Below, piece after piece: positions 34,128 through 44,931 of a stretch of 64,000 nt of DNA (position 1 is the first letter of the stretch; each line of letters starts with the position of its first letter). The notes below the pieces were generated by a model. The model was not told the DNA's origin. It saw nothing but the letters and a program-made list of their open reading frames with translations, and did no database searches. The position numbers and the translations under genes were made by a program. The stretch lies in assembly GCF_001540865.1 (NCBI RefSeq), contig NC_033638.1, positions 8,723,133-8,787,132 of the forward strand, written 5' to 3'. Source of the DNA: Ananas comosus (lineage: Eukaryota; Streptophyta; Magnoliopsida; Poales; Bromeliaceae).

Positions 34128-34768
34128 TGTTTTGAGAACTATTTACCTATCTAGCTTCTTTACAAAAAAATATTCCCTATCTAGTCTCCTTTTGAAAAAT
34201 ATTTCCCATCTAGCCTCATCTTCAAAGATTAGAGAAAAAAAGAGAAATTAATTCCTTTAATATATATTAAGGGGTTAAGTGGAGGAGATTATCTTTTTCT
34301 CTCTCCTCTTCCATTAATTTTTATATCAAAATAATCTTGATCCCATTCGGCCTATAAATTTTATGTTTTAATGTATTAAAACCTAAAGTACGAGAAATCC
34401 AAATAGTTTTGGATCAGGACCATTATAATCAACTCCTTCCGAACCATGCATAATATTTCCATCAAAATATAAAAAGATTGGAATTGGTTGATGCGCTATA
34501 TAAAAATTTTCTATTTTAAAATAAATCGATATGAGATAAATTATACGCAAAAATTAGAGAGTGAGAAGGGATCTCGGGAAATAGGAGAGGAGAGAGAAAA
34601 AGATAATCTCCCCCACTTAACCCCTTAATATATATTAAAAGTATTAATTTTTCTTTTTTTTTCTAATCTTTGAAAATGAGGCTAGATGGGAAATATTTTT
34701 CAAAAGAAGGCTAGATAGGGAATATTTTTTTGTAAAAAGGCTAGGTAGGTAAATAGTTCCTGTTTTGA
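34128..34768. mobile_element. Foldback MITE with roughly 190 bp inverted arms
   Basis: The left arm (34128-34320) and right arm (34570-34768) are reverse complements with small indels: TTTTGAGAACTATTTACCTA on the left faces TAGGTAAATAGTTCCTG on the right, and the TATATATTAAGGGGTTAAG blocks at 34262-34280 and 34616-34634 pair. The loop of about 250 bp is AT-rich. It lies about 700 bp upstream of the partial flippase ATG. No coding capacity. Confidence 0.7.
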
Positions 34769-37700
34769 AATAATTAGCACACGAGCAAACTCTTAAAAAA
34801 ACACTTTATTTATTTTTTTCTTCTTTTTTTTAAAAAACACTTTATTTATTATTCTTAGAACTTGCGTTCACAATTGGGAACTAATGCTTAAATCATGTCC
34901 TTGGTCACCAACAAACTTATTCCATGATAGAGTGGGGTTACCCAAACACACACACACACATGACACGTCCCATTTCTTCTCATAAATTTTCAAAATAACA
35001 CGGCAACAAGTGTTTCTTCGTGGGCTTCTAGACGGTCAACGTAGTCAATTTTGACAAACTAACAAATAATAAACTTTTTTAAACAAAGCTAAATGAAATA
35101 AACAATATATGGTGACTTTCCCTTGCCTTTCCAAATAATTTGCTTCACAGGTTTAGGGGGGAAAAAAGGTCTCCTTTAGATCATTCTAGGGTCTTTGAAT
35201 TTGAACTAGCTAGGTTCAATTAAAAGTATTCACAGAAAAATCCCGAATTAATAAAGTCTATTTATATTTTCTTAGAAATTTTATAGTTTTTGAACCAATC
35301 ATTTATTTTTATAGTTTATGTTTGAACGCAAGACGCAAATATGAGTCTAGATCTTTCTACTCTTATATTATATAACTAAGAACGATATCTTTAATTATTT
35401 AATATAAATTTTTATCATATTTAACGTATTTATTTGGTGGTGGTAAAGTTAGCTCCCTAAATAATAAAACCTACTTTAAAAACTAATCTTTATGATTATT
35501 AATCTAATAATTGTACCATGCCAGATCCTCAACCTATAAAAAATAGGACAAGGAGTTGTACGCATGGTGAGGGGGAATTACAGGTGGTAATACTTGTTGT
35601 ACAATTAAACAGAGCAGTTAAATATCCACATCAAAGTATTCCTACAGTTGATCTTATCGATAATAAGTTCAGAATGGATAAGAATCATAATACACGACGA
35701 TCGATTCTGTTAAACATTTGATTTTAACTAATGATTACAGCTTCACTTTGAAATAAAGTTCGATTTCATACATCTAAATAGAAATGAAAATATAATATTT
35801 TCTGATCAATCGGCACGATAAATTATTATTCTGATTTTCATTCCAATCATTTTTTTTCTTCCCCCCTAATAATGCGTTTATTGTCTTTATTCAAATGCGA
35901 TTGATGCATTGTGGAATATTTTGACACAGATTAGTTGTGCTTATCCAGAATATTTTTGGTCAAAATAGGGCCTGGAATTGAATAAAGATTGGCATTAAAT
36001 GTTATTTTGCTTAGAACAGCCAAAAAGATGGAGGTTATTACAATCCCCAACTAGTAATTGAGTAATTAGTTTTAACAAAGTAATCATTCTTGTAGATGCA
36101 TTGCTTTTGTCGTTTGAGGTGCTACAAACAAGGCGAGTAATTAAACATATTAGATTAAAATTTTAAAAACACACCCACACACATGGCCCCTCAACTATTG
36201 GTCAAATATAGTGTGTTTCTTTTGGTTGTCCACTTTATTTTTTATATTTATATTTATATTTTTTTAGCTCGGAGTGTGTGTTCGAACTTTTATCTCCTCC
36301 CTACATAATTTTTCTATAATGAGTTTACCATCAAGGTTAAACATAACTATGATACTTAACGAGCAATGCTATTTGTATATTTTAAAATAGAATATATATC
36401 TTATACTTTTTTTCATTCAAGAACTATCTTGTTATATTAACCTTTTTTTTTTTATTAAAATTATTTAGATTTTTGTGAATCCTAAGATTGGAAGGGTGTT
36501 ACATCAACTTTTTGTCATTTAAATAAAAGTTAAATGACTAAAATGCGAAAATGGTTTTAATTTCTCCTGATAAATTATGTTCAATTAGTGGAAATATTCA
36601 AACAAGAAGTGACAGTAACAGGTGCGTTCAATTTGCGAAATTGTAAATCGGCCCAATTCCCTTTGTAAGTTTGTTTTAAATTTAGGTTGGGCTTTACTTG
36701 GGGTTTGTATTTTTATTAGGTCCTTAATGGGCTGAGTAATGAGGACCTTTTAGATTATATTCATTTTAATACTTGATCGCAAAAAATTAACTCTGATTAG
36801 TGAATAAGATAAACTAATCTTTTTACACCTCTTATATTATTTGTGATGGTATAAAAAAAAAAAGATTACCGTTGAGAATTTTTCAAAAAAACATTTCTAT
36901 ATAATTATAACAGTTGGGGCTTTTGAAGTGATATATTTGTGATGGCAATAGTATCGTTTCACTTATTTTCTGTTAAAAAATTAACAATACTCTAATGGTA
37001 ACAAATCAAAGGGGCAAATATAAATATCATTGAATTTTTGCATGGATAAATATAAAAAGTTGAACTTTGTAAGGATATATTTGTTATTTGATATGTTTAT
37101 ATAGAGATGTATAAAATTAACCCTTAAAAAATTACTTTAAAAAGTTCCTAGATTCTTTTTTTTTTTTTTTTTCCAATTACCAATTACTGCACTTTGAAAG
37201 CAGGGGCAATCACTAGTATAAAACGGCCTCGATGGCCCATGGGCTGGCCCACAGTTACAGGCCGAAAACAGCCGGCCTATGTTTATAATAACTATTTTTT
37301 AACTATCAAAATTGGTCCCACGGTTAAATTATTAAAACATATGTAGAAGAGTTTGCTATACAAAAAGATCGATCTAATAAAAAATAGTAAAACATATGTA
37401 GAAGAGATTGCTGTACAAAAGGGTCGATCTAATATAAAATAGTTAAATTTTAGTTTGAACACTTCCATTTGCATGCATATATGTACATGCCAGGTGTAGC
37501 GCATCACACAATAAAAATTGTCTTAACAGAGATAAATCCAAACACTCGAAGATAAGAAAAGCGTAAGTGGGTAATCAAAAGAGACAAATACCAAATTGAC
37601 AAATAGTTGAGGTTCGTGTGATTTATTACTCTAATTAATTACTCCCAACCTTGTTTATAGCACCTCAACGACAAATCCTATGCATCTACTATTACGATGA

Positions 37701-37816
37701 CTTTGGCTAATGAATTAAGCTAACCAATCAATTACTAGTTGAGAAATGTAATAGCTTCTATTTGGCTGTTCTAAGCAAGATAACATAACGAAGGCCAATT
37801 GATTTTGTTCCCCTTC
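34769..37816. other. Intergenic spacer
   Basis: AT-rich with scattered simple repeats: CA near 34950-34960, TATTTA near 36241-36260, and a T run near 37158-37172. A 31-base near-identical direct repeat containing ACATATGTAGAAGAG occurs at 37340 and 37392. No supported gene. Confidence 0.35.
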
Positions 37817-37825
37817 TTTATATAA
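37817..37825 (+). promoter_or_regulatory. TATA box candidate of the lectin gene
   Basis: TTTATATAA lies about 180 bases before the lectin ATG and is the best TATA match upstream. With transcription starting about 30 bases later, the leader would be about 150 bases. Confidence 0.5.
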
Positions 37826-37944
37826 TTCCGTGTCTTTGTTATGTCTAGAGATATATATGATATGAATTGATCCATCAATCTTCAATTGCATTTCGAGCCG
37901 CTTCAGTTTCTCACATCACATCCAGAGAAATATCAGAGAGGGAT

Positions 37945-38000
37945 TGCGCGCGCGTGCGCGCGCGAGAGAGAGAGATAGAGAGAGAGAAAGAGAGAGAGAG
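37945..38000 (+). repeat. GC-alternating plus GA repeat in the lectin 5' leader
   Basis: A run of alternating purine-pyrimidine GCGCGCGTGCGCGCGCG (about 37946-37962) is directly followed by about 38 bases of GA repeat ending 2 bases before the ATG. The first part is a classic left-handed DNA-prone sequence; the second is a GAGA-type tract. Confidence 0.75.
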
Positions 38001-38001
38001 C

Positions 38002-41000
38002 ATGGGCTTCAACCCAGGCGACGTGGGAGAAAGTGATGCAAAACAAATGCAACAAACTATAAGCATCAACAAAGTAGAAAATCTCTATCTGGGCTGCTGT
38101 GGCAGTTGCAGCGACCCCGTCGAACCGATCGCTGCCCCTACCCCTACCTGGTGGTACGATCCGAGAGCCCACGGCCCGACTGTGACGATCTTTTGTCGTC
38201 GTGACGCCAACTACAGCCTCACTGTCCGTGGTGACAGTGTCGTTTTGGCTCCCACCGACCCCGAGGACGATCGCCAAGTGAGGATCTGATCGATCGGTTA
38301 ATTCTACATACGTAACACCCGCCAAACTCTGGCTATTTTTGAACTATTTTGGTTAGATGTGGCTCGAAATTGATAATCGACTTCAGTTTGGAATTTCGAC
38401 TCGTCGACAGTTTCGCGGTGCGACCAAATTAAAAAATAAAATTGTGAAAGAAAAATAAATATCTGTCGTGGGTAGCGAAGGGCTCGGGCTGAAGATTTTA
38501 GAGAAAATAGTTATGTTTGCACGTTTTTCATTAGTTCGGTCTTGCAAGTAACGTGACTCTGATATTATATTACTTCCTGTATTTGCATCTCATGAATTTT
38601 TAGTGATTTGTTGTATTTTTGAGCAATTAAGGCCAGAATACGAAGAGGCCTTTTCTTCTAAATTGGTATCTGCATACGCCAACAAGGTCTTATTTTTGTC
38701 TCGAAATTACAAATTTTATTTAGGGAGCCCTTTGTCCATTCTCATCTCCTCATTTTGAGAAATTAATGGTCTTGTATAATTATCTTTTCTTTCCTATGCT
38801 GTGATTTTATTGTTATCTCTGTGTTTATCTTTTTTTTCATATGTATATTTTTTTTTTCTCAAATTTAGTGTTGGATCAAAGACAATAGAGTCAACTCAAA
38901 GGTGAGGGATGAAGAAGGCCATGCGTCCTTTGCGTTGGTGAACAAAGCAACTGGCCAAGCTATCAAACACTCCTTCGGGCATGGCCATCCTGTAAGTTAC
39001 AAAGTTTCTCCCCTTTGTTTTAAGCTAAATTATCGAATCTAAATTATAGAAAACCTCTCTTTCTATATATAATATATATAGATTAGAGTTACTATACTTT
39101 TATGAGTATGGAGTCTTTCATACTCATAAGTTGTTTTTAATGATATAACTTCTGAATCGACGATCCACACCATTAAATATGATCTAAAATATTTGAAATT
39201 TTAAAAAAATAAATTTCATAATTTTTAAAAATTATAATAGAATCCATCAAGCGGGAATAAAATAAACGTCAAAATCGAATGACATCCTAAGAAAAAATGA
39301 TCGAATCCTTCAATTTAAGATCAGAGTTATTGATCTTTATCTAGATAGTGTATATAATTTTTTATGAAAAATTCATCCGATTTTGATTTTTTTATATCGT
39401 TAAACTAGCAAGTATCCTATACCGGCCGTTAAAAATTATCAAATTTCAGATCTTTTGATTGTAAGGTAAATGATGTGAAAAAATTATAAATATGATTTTT
39501 TTAAATTTTAAATCATCTAGATAATGTTTAACGGTATGAACCGTTAATTCAAAATTTCTATCATCGAAAACAACTTATGAGTACGTACTAAAGCCATCGT
39601 ACTCATAAGAGTATAGTAGCCGAACTCTTTCTCTCTATATATATAGAGTCCAGCTACTATACTCTTATAAGTAGACACCCCTTTGCTCTCATAAATTTTC
39701 GACAGTTAGATCTATTTCTTTAACTATTTTCAGTCGTTAAATTATACTATTCAACCAACCATCCACTCAACCCTAGCACTATCATCCTAACCGGAAACTA
39801 TTATTATCCTAACCACACATCCCTTTATTCAACAGTCAAAAATTTATAAATACAAAAGGCTCTATACTTATAAGAGTTAGTAGCGCTACTATATATATAT
39901 ATATATATATATATAAAAAGCTAGACTCCTGAAGTATGAAGACTTCCGTAGTTATAAATTATTTTCGACGAGACATCCGATTCTGTGGTTGGATCCGTTA
40001 GAGATGATTTACAGTGTTAAAACTCTCTAAAAATCAAATTTCATAAAATTTTTTTATTTTGTTTGCCTACTGAACAAGTAGCCTTACAATGAACGGTTAA
40101 AATTAAAAATATGATAAAAATAGTGATAAAAGACTTAATTTTTAAATTGGAAGTATTTATCTTACTCTTGATGTTAAGTAGATTTTTTATTAAAATTTCA
40201 CGTAATTTTGATTGTTCTACACCGTCGAATTTACAAACGTGCAACATCAGCCTTTAAAATAGCCATTTTTGAAATTCTTTGTTCACTTGTTAATAATATC
40301 GAAAAATTATAAAATTTGGGTTCTAGGGTTGAGCGGGTGGTTGGTTGAATAATATGATTTGACGAGTGAAAATGATCAAAAAGATAAATCTAATGGCGAA
40401 AAGTTTGGTAACACCAAATACTTGGTGCTATTAATAGTATAGCAGCTGAGTGTGTGTGTATTTAGAGGTGCAAGTTAGTTGACATTCCTCCTAGGGGTGT
40501 AATGTGGGCCATGGCACGGCCCACATTTTCCGGGCCGAAACGGGCTAGGGCCTGGCCCGGCCCGGCCCGTGACCAAATCCGTGCCGGCGGACTCCTAACC
40601 CTTCGGCCCGGCACGGCCCCTCGGCCGAAAGGCTACTGCCGGCGGCGGTGCATTCGGGCTGCCCTCTTAATTTTTTTTTTAAAAATATATATAGATATAA
40701 TACAATATATAAACATAAATATTTTATTTAAACTGATTATTAACTTAAATTTAAAAATTTATAAAAACAATTATAAAATAAATATTTAAGTTATTTATAT
40801 ATTTATATTATTTAAAAAATAAAATAAAATTTGAAATAGGTTTTTGGTCCATTGGACCAAAATAACTAGGCAGACCTTAGGAGGAGATCTCCTGGGGGGC
40901 CCTCCTCCCGAGGAGATCAGACCCCAGGCCCAAGGCCCCTTGCCTTGGGCCTGGGTTTCCGGACTGTGCTGGCCCTGCTGGCACAGCCCAATTGGGCCGT

Positions 41001-44000
41001 GCCGTGCCGGGCCACCGGCTCTCCTTCGGGGCGTGCCGTGCCGGGCCGTCGGGCCCCAGGTATGAGGCCCAGCACGGCCCGAAGAGCCGGGCCGGCCCGT
41101 CACTACCCGGATGCTACAGTAGTCGTGCCGGGCGGCGGGCCACGGGCCGCCCGGCCCGTTTTACACCCCTAATTCCTCCTGCTTGATCACAAAGCTGTGA
41201 AGGCCAAGCTGTAACGGTTGCTCTTAGCTATCGGTTTTGTTGAGAAGAATAGACTCGACGGGAGAGCGTGATAACGAAGCGAAGCGTGATAACGAAGCGA
41301 CCTCTTGATTGTAACTAGGAGAAGAATAAGAAATTTTACTCTATGGGCCGTTGAGTTACATGAATACTGCACAAAGTAAAATTCAATCATAAAAACTTCG
41401 AAATGATATCTAAATCATTAAAGTGATTTACAACATAAAAAAAAAAAACATTCATACAAAAAATCCTAATTGTTGAAAATCTATACCTTGAATTTTTAAT
41501 ATTTAAAATGCATAGAAAATTTTTCTTTATTATTTTTTTTGTTGTCATCAGTTTATCCTCTTTCATAATTTTTTTTACATAAAAAAATTAAAAATATTAA
41601 TTTATTAATTTTAAATGCTAACTATATACTCAACAAGTGCTACTGCAATTTGATTAAGCGGTGAAATACTAGCGTGTCATTCCTTCCTGCCTTATATTCG
41701 CTGCTATAATCATATCAAATAAATTATTTGAATGACTAATTTTCTGCAGCTCGCTGGATTAATTACATATAAGTATTCGTCCAAAATTTGGATATTATAA
41801 ATCGGTTCTTTTATCATGAGAAAGTGTTCTCAATTAATAATTTTTTTTTCTAACATTATTTCAATATAAAATTAACACATTATATCTGATTAGATAGACA
41901 CTCTGGCATTTTATATGACACATTTGGATTGATAGGGAATACGTTTGCTATGTCGTATAATTATTACAAAGAAAAATTTTACCTTGGATCGATCACATAC
42001 GTATTTTTCTGAAATTTTATTCAGGTGCGACTTATTCAATATAATCCATGCTACGTGGACGAGTCGGTCTTGTGGACGGAGAGCGACAATCTGATTGGGG
42101 GCTTCCGCGAAATAAGGATGGTGAATAACTTGGACTTGCATTTTGATGCTTTAACTGGGTTTATTGAAGATGGCACCACTCTCGGTCTCTTCAAGACGAA
42201 CAATGCCGACAACCAGCGCTGGAAGATGGTCCCTTACAGTTAAGTTCTTAATGTCCATCAATCCCTTCTTCAGTTTTTTCTTGCGCCTCCGCTTCTGCCT
42301 TCGACAACAGTTAATTTTACTAAAGTGTTTGTTTTTCCTCGAAAAAAAAAAGAAAAGGAAAAAGAAGTTTTAGTCAGACAAGTGAGTTTGGAGCTTCTGC
42401 TGTAGTGAGAATCAGTAACGAGATTCTTAGCCTATATTTGTCACCGAATTGATCAAACTCAACTTGGGTAACTATTCGTGCAGGTACCAAGGAAGAGGGA
42501 GAGAAACAGTTTCCGACGCCGGCAGTGGATGGAAATCTGACACAACTCATCAGCAACATTCTGAGCAACCTGAACAGCTCTTCCCGAACAGCGTACCCTC
42601 TGATCCCTCGCTACTCGACTCTGAACTGGTACGACGATTGCACCACCAGGCCGACCATGCGGATCTTTTGTCGTGCTGGCGTGAGGCACAGCCTTGCCGT
42701 CCGGGGGGAGAACGTTGTTTTGGAACAGGCTAATCGGGAAAGTGATTACCAGGCAAGCATCTCACCGGTGTAATGCATTTGTACATGGTGGTAGTATATA
42801 CTGCATGAAGTTAAGATGTCCGCAGGCCAGGTCGGATTTGAAAAGTTGATATATATACTGTATCCGTACCCTAAAAAAAAATAATTAGAAATACATATAT
42901 ATATACCCTATCCATTTAACTTTAGGTTAGGTATGGATATGGATACTTAAATTACTAATAGGTTTGGTATGGATAAGGATAAATTACTAATATATATCCT
43001 CATTGGGTCTATTTGAGTGGATCTGAAAAGTGACTATTCGTATACTATCCGTTCAAAATCGGATACTGGTCGGGTCTAAATCGGGTAGAGAAACTTGCAT
43101 ACGTATATATTTTATAAACTTTATTAAATAGTCTATTAACAAACTATAGACCTCCCCTAATAAAAAATTCGCGTTCTAATAAATTGTACACAGTCGGATA
43201 AAATTCATTCAAAAGAAAAAAAAATATATCTCAATACATGAGTCCAAAATATATGGACCTACCATTAGGTAAATAGAGAGAGAGAAGGTGTAATGCTTCT
43301 GATAACACAAAATTATTGATGCTATTAAGTTTTCGTGCGGCTAGGATGATAGTGATGCTTTAGGATTGATTGAGTGGTTAGTTTCATATTATGATCCAGT
43401 AAATAAAAATGATTAAAGGAATAAATTTAGCGATGAAAAATTTGATAGTACGAGTGTTTAGTACTATTAGAAGCATTCTAATCGGACTATATATATATAT
43501 ATATATATTAATTTTTTCCACAATGATTAACTGTAGCACTGGATCAAAGATATGAGGTACAGCGCAAAGGTGAAGGATGAAGACGGCAAACCAGCGTTTG
43601 CTCTCGTCAATAAAGCGACCGGAGAAGCTCTCAAGCATTCTTTCGGCTTCGGCCATTATGTAAGTTGGTGCATTTTGTTAAGTAAATATATTCATCAAGT
43701 TTCTGGCCACTTCTCTTGGTTTTTTTTTCTCAGGAATATATGGACGCGCGCGCATATTTTCTTCTAACACTACATATGCAAGTGCTTATGGTACTCGATC
43801 GTTTGCAGTTTTTGGGTTTGGTTGTCTCTTAAGTTGTAAAATTGCATTGCATGATGATCAGGTTCGGCTTATTCCCTATAACCCGGGTTATTTGGACGAG
43901 TCAGTGCTGTGGACGGAGAGCGATGACCTCGGAGGCGGATTCCACACCATCAGGATGGTGAACAACACCGGACTGCTGTTCGATTCGCTTAATTCCTCAG

Positions 44001-44436
44001 GTGGCGTGAGCGAAGGAAACCCTCTCGGCCTTTGGAAGTGGAACGAAGGGGACAACCAGCGCTGGAAGATCGTCCCGTACTGTATGTTTCTTCTCAATGA
44101 TTGTTCGATCCGTTATTATATATAATATGATAGCTATGCGGATCTTAAATGTTCAACTCTTACTCCACTTACTTTGAAGTAATGTAGTTCTTCTGGAAAT
44201 ATCAAATTTAACTCTAAATGTATTATCTTTTTTTTAGAGTGATCAAAGTTGCCAACGTCCAATGGTCACTAACACTTTTTAAGATAGGCACTTTTTTGAT
44301 ATCTATGAACGAAAAATTATCAAAATGATGGCCAAATCTAATGCACTTACATACTCTCAATGTTTTTTTTTTTTTCTTTTTCTTTTTAACATATCAAGTT
44401 CTTTGTCCTCTTACTCTTCTACTTCTTATTATAGGA
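38002..44436 (+). CDS. Two-domain EUL lectin (OSR40 / EULS3-related)
   Basis: Exons 38002-38277, 38869-38991, 42025-42238, 42484-42752, 43537-43659 and 43862-44081 join in frame. The stop forms from the last T plus GA at 44435-44436, giving 408 residues. Two Euonymus-type lectin domains (about 50-205 and 250-408) are each encoded by three exons with matching boundaries; the middle exon is 123 bases in both. Each domain shows IFCRR/IFCRA, VRG(D/E)xVVL, FALVNKATG, VRLIxYNP, DESVLWTESD, RMVNN and NQRWKxVPY. EUL lectins are nucleocytoplasmic carbohydrate-binding proteins. Two-domain members such as rice r40 rise with ABA and salt stress, and a similar role is inferred. There is no signal peptide. 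Intron 4 starts with GC instead of GT. The start is the ATG at 38002, as no upstream ATG is in frame. The last exon is the least certain, because that area is duplicated around an N. Confidence 0.9.
39084..39629. mobile_element. Type-A foldback MITE in lectin intron 2
   Basis: The ends are TAGAGTTACTATACTTTTAT and, reverse-complemented, AGAGTTCGGCTACTATACTC. Both arms then carry the ATAACTT/AAGTTGTTTT and ATCGACGATCC-type blocks shared by all type-A copies in this window. Just inside each end is a perfect hairpin (TTATGAGTATG with CATACTCATAA; CTTATGAGTACG with CGTACTCATAAG). Non-coding, about 546 bp. Confidence 0.75.
39644..39891. mobile_element. Type-B MITE in lectin intron 2
   Basis: It begins TAGAGTCCAGCTACTATAC and continues with the type-B core seen repeatedly here (AGATCTATTTCTTTAACTAT, ACTATTCAACCAACCA, CATCCTAACC). 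It ends in CTTATAAGAGTTAGTAGCGC. Length about 248 bp, non-coding. Confidence 0.7.
39918..40448. mobile_element. Chimeric type-A/type-B MITE in lectin intron 2
   Basis: The left 400 bases follow the type-A body (GCTAGACTCCTGAAGTATG start, AACAAGTAGCCTTACAATGA, CACCGTCGAATTTACAA). The right 130 bases follow the type-B body in inverse orientation (GGGTGGTTGGTTGAATAATA, TTGGTGCTATTAATAGTATA). The switch is near 40318. It looks like recombination between the two families or one inserted into and truncating the other. Confidence 0.6.
40492..41171. mobile_element. GC-rich hAT-type MITE in lectin intron 2
   Basis: The ends are TAGGGGTGTAATGTGGGCC and, reverse-complemented, TAGGGGTGTAAAACGGGCC. The element is bounded by a perfect 8-base target duplication ATTCCTCC (40484-40491 and 41172-41179), the hAT hallmark. 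The arms are very GC- and CpG-rich (GGCCCGGCCCGG words) around an AT-rich centre (40660-40850). It has no transposase frame. It lies inside the lectin transcript. Confidence 0.85.
43291..43483. mobile_element. Type-B MITE copy in lectin intron 4
   Basis: Decayed copy with GGCTAGGATGATAGTGATGC, TTGATTGAGTGGTTAG and AAATGATTAAAGGAATAAAT in the type-B order. It lies just before the acceptor of exon 5 and is followed by an AT repeat. Confidence 0.55.
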
Positions 44437-44931
44437 GATTGTGTTGGAGATGTTGTAGCTGCTTTTCCTTACCTGTGGGTATGCTGTATTTCTACTGCAA
44501 CAGTTTCGCAGAATAAGTTGGCTTTTCAGTTGAAAAACTCTTCTTTTTTTTTCCTGCTTTTCTTGTGGAAATAAATGATGGGTTATTATGAATTTCTGAT
44601 GGTTTTTTTCCCATTTAATTCCCTCTGCAAGTTTTTTGTTATGCTCTTTTATGTAAGCAAAAATTTTGTCTTACTGTTCGTCTTTTGTAGAATAAATTAT
44701 ATTTTCATTGTAGCTANTATCAAGTTCTTTGTCCTCTTACTCTTCTACTTCTTATTATAGGAGATTGTGTTGGAGATGTTGTAGCTGCTTTTCCTTACCT
44801 GTGGGTATGCTGATGGTTTTTTTCCCATTTAATTCCCTCTGCAAGTTTTTTGTTATGCTCTTTTATGTAAGCAAAAATATTGTCTTACTGTTCGTCTTTT
44901 GTAGAATAAATTATATTTTCATTGTAGCTAG
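44389..44931. repeat. Direct duplication around a single N, 3' end of the lectin gene
   Basis: The stretch from TATCAAGTTCTTTGTCC (44391) to TTCATTGTAGCTA (44716) is repeated right after the N at 44717, up to 44930. The second copy is shorter because about 110 bases between GGTATGCTG and ATGGTTTTTT are missing. Apart from this indel the copies are almost identical. This is most simply two unmerged contig ends (possibly two alleles) separated by one N rather than a biological duplication. The lectin stop codon lies in the first copy. Confidence 0.85.

Noticed and set aside
37867..38001. N-terminal extension of the lectin from 37867
   Set aside because: The frame is open but begins with TTG and runs through a GA/GC repeat that translates to Arg/Glu low complexity. 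It is 5' leader, not protein.
44389..44931. Tandem gene duplication at the lectin 3' end
   Set aside because: The two copies abut at an N and differ by one indel only, so unmerged contig ends or alleles explain it better.
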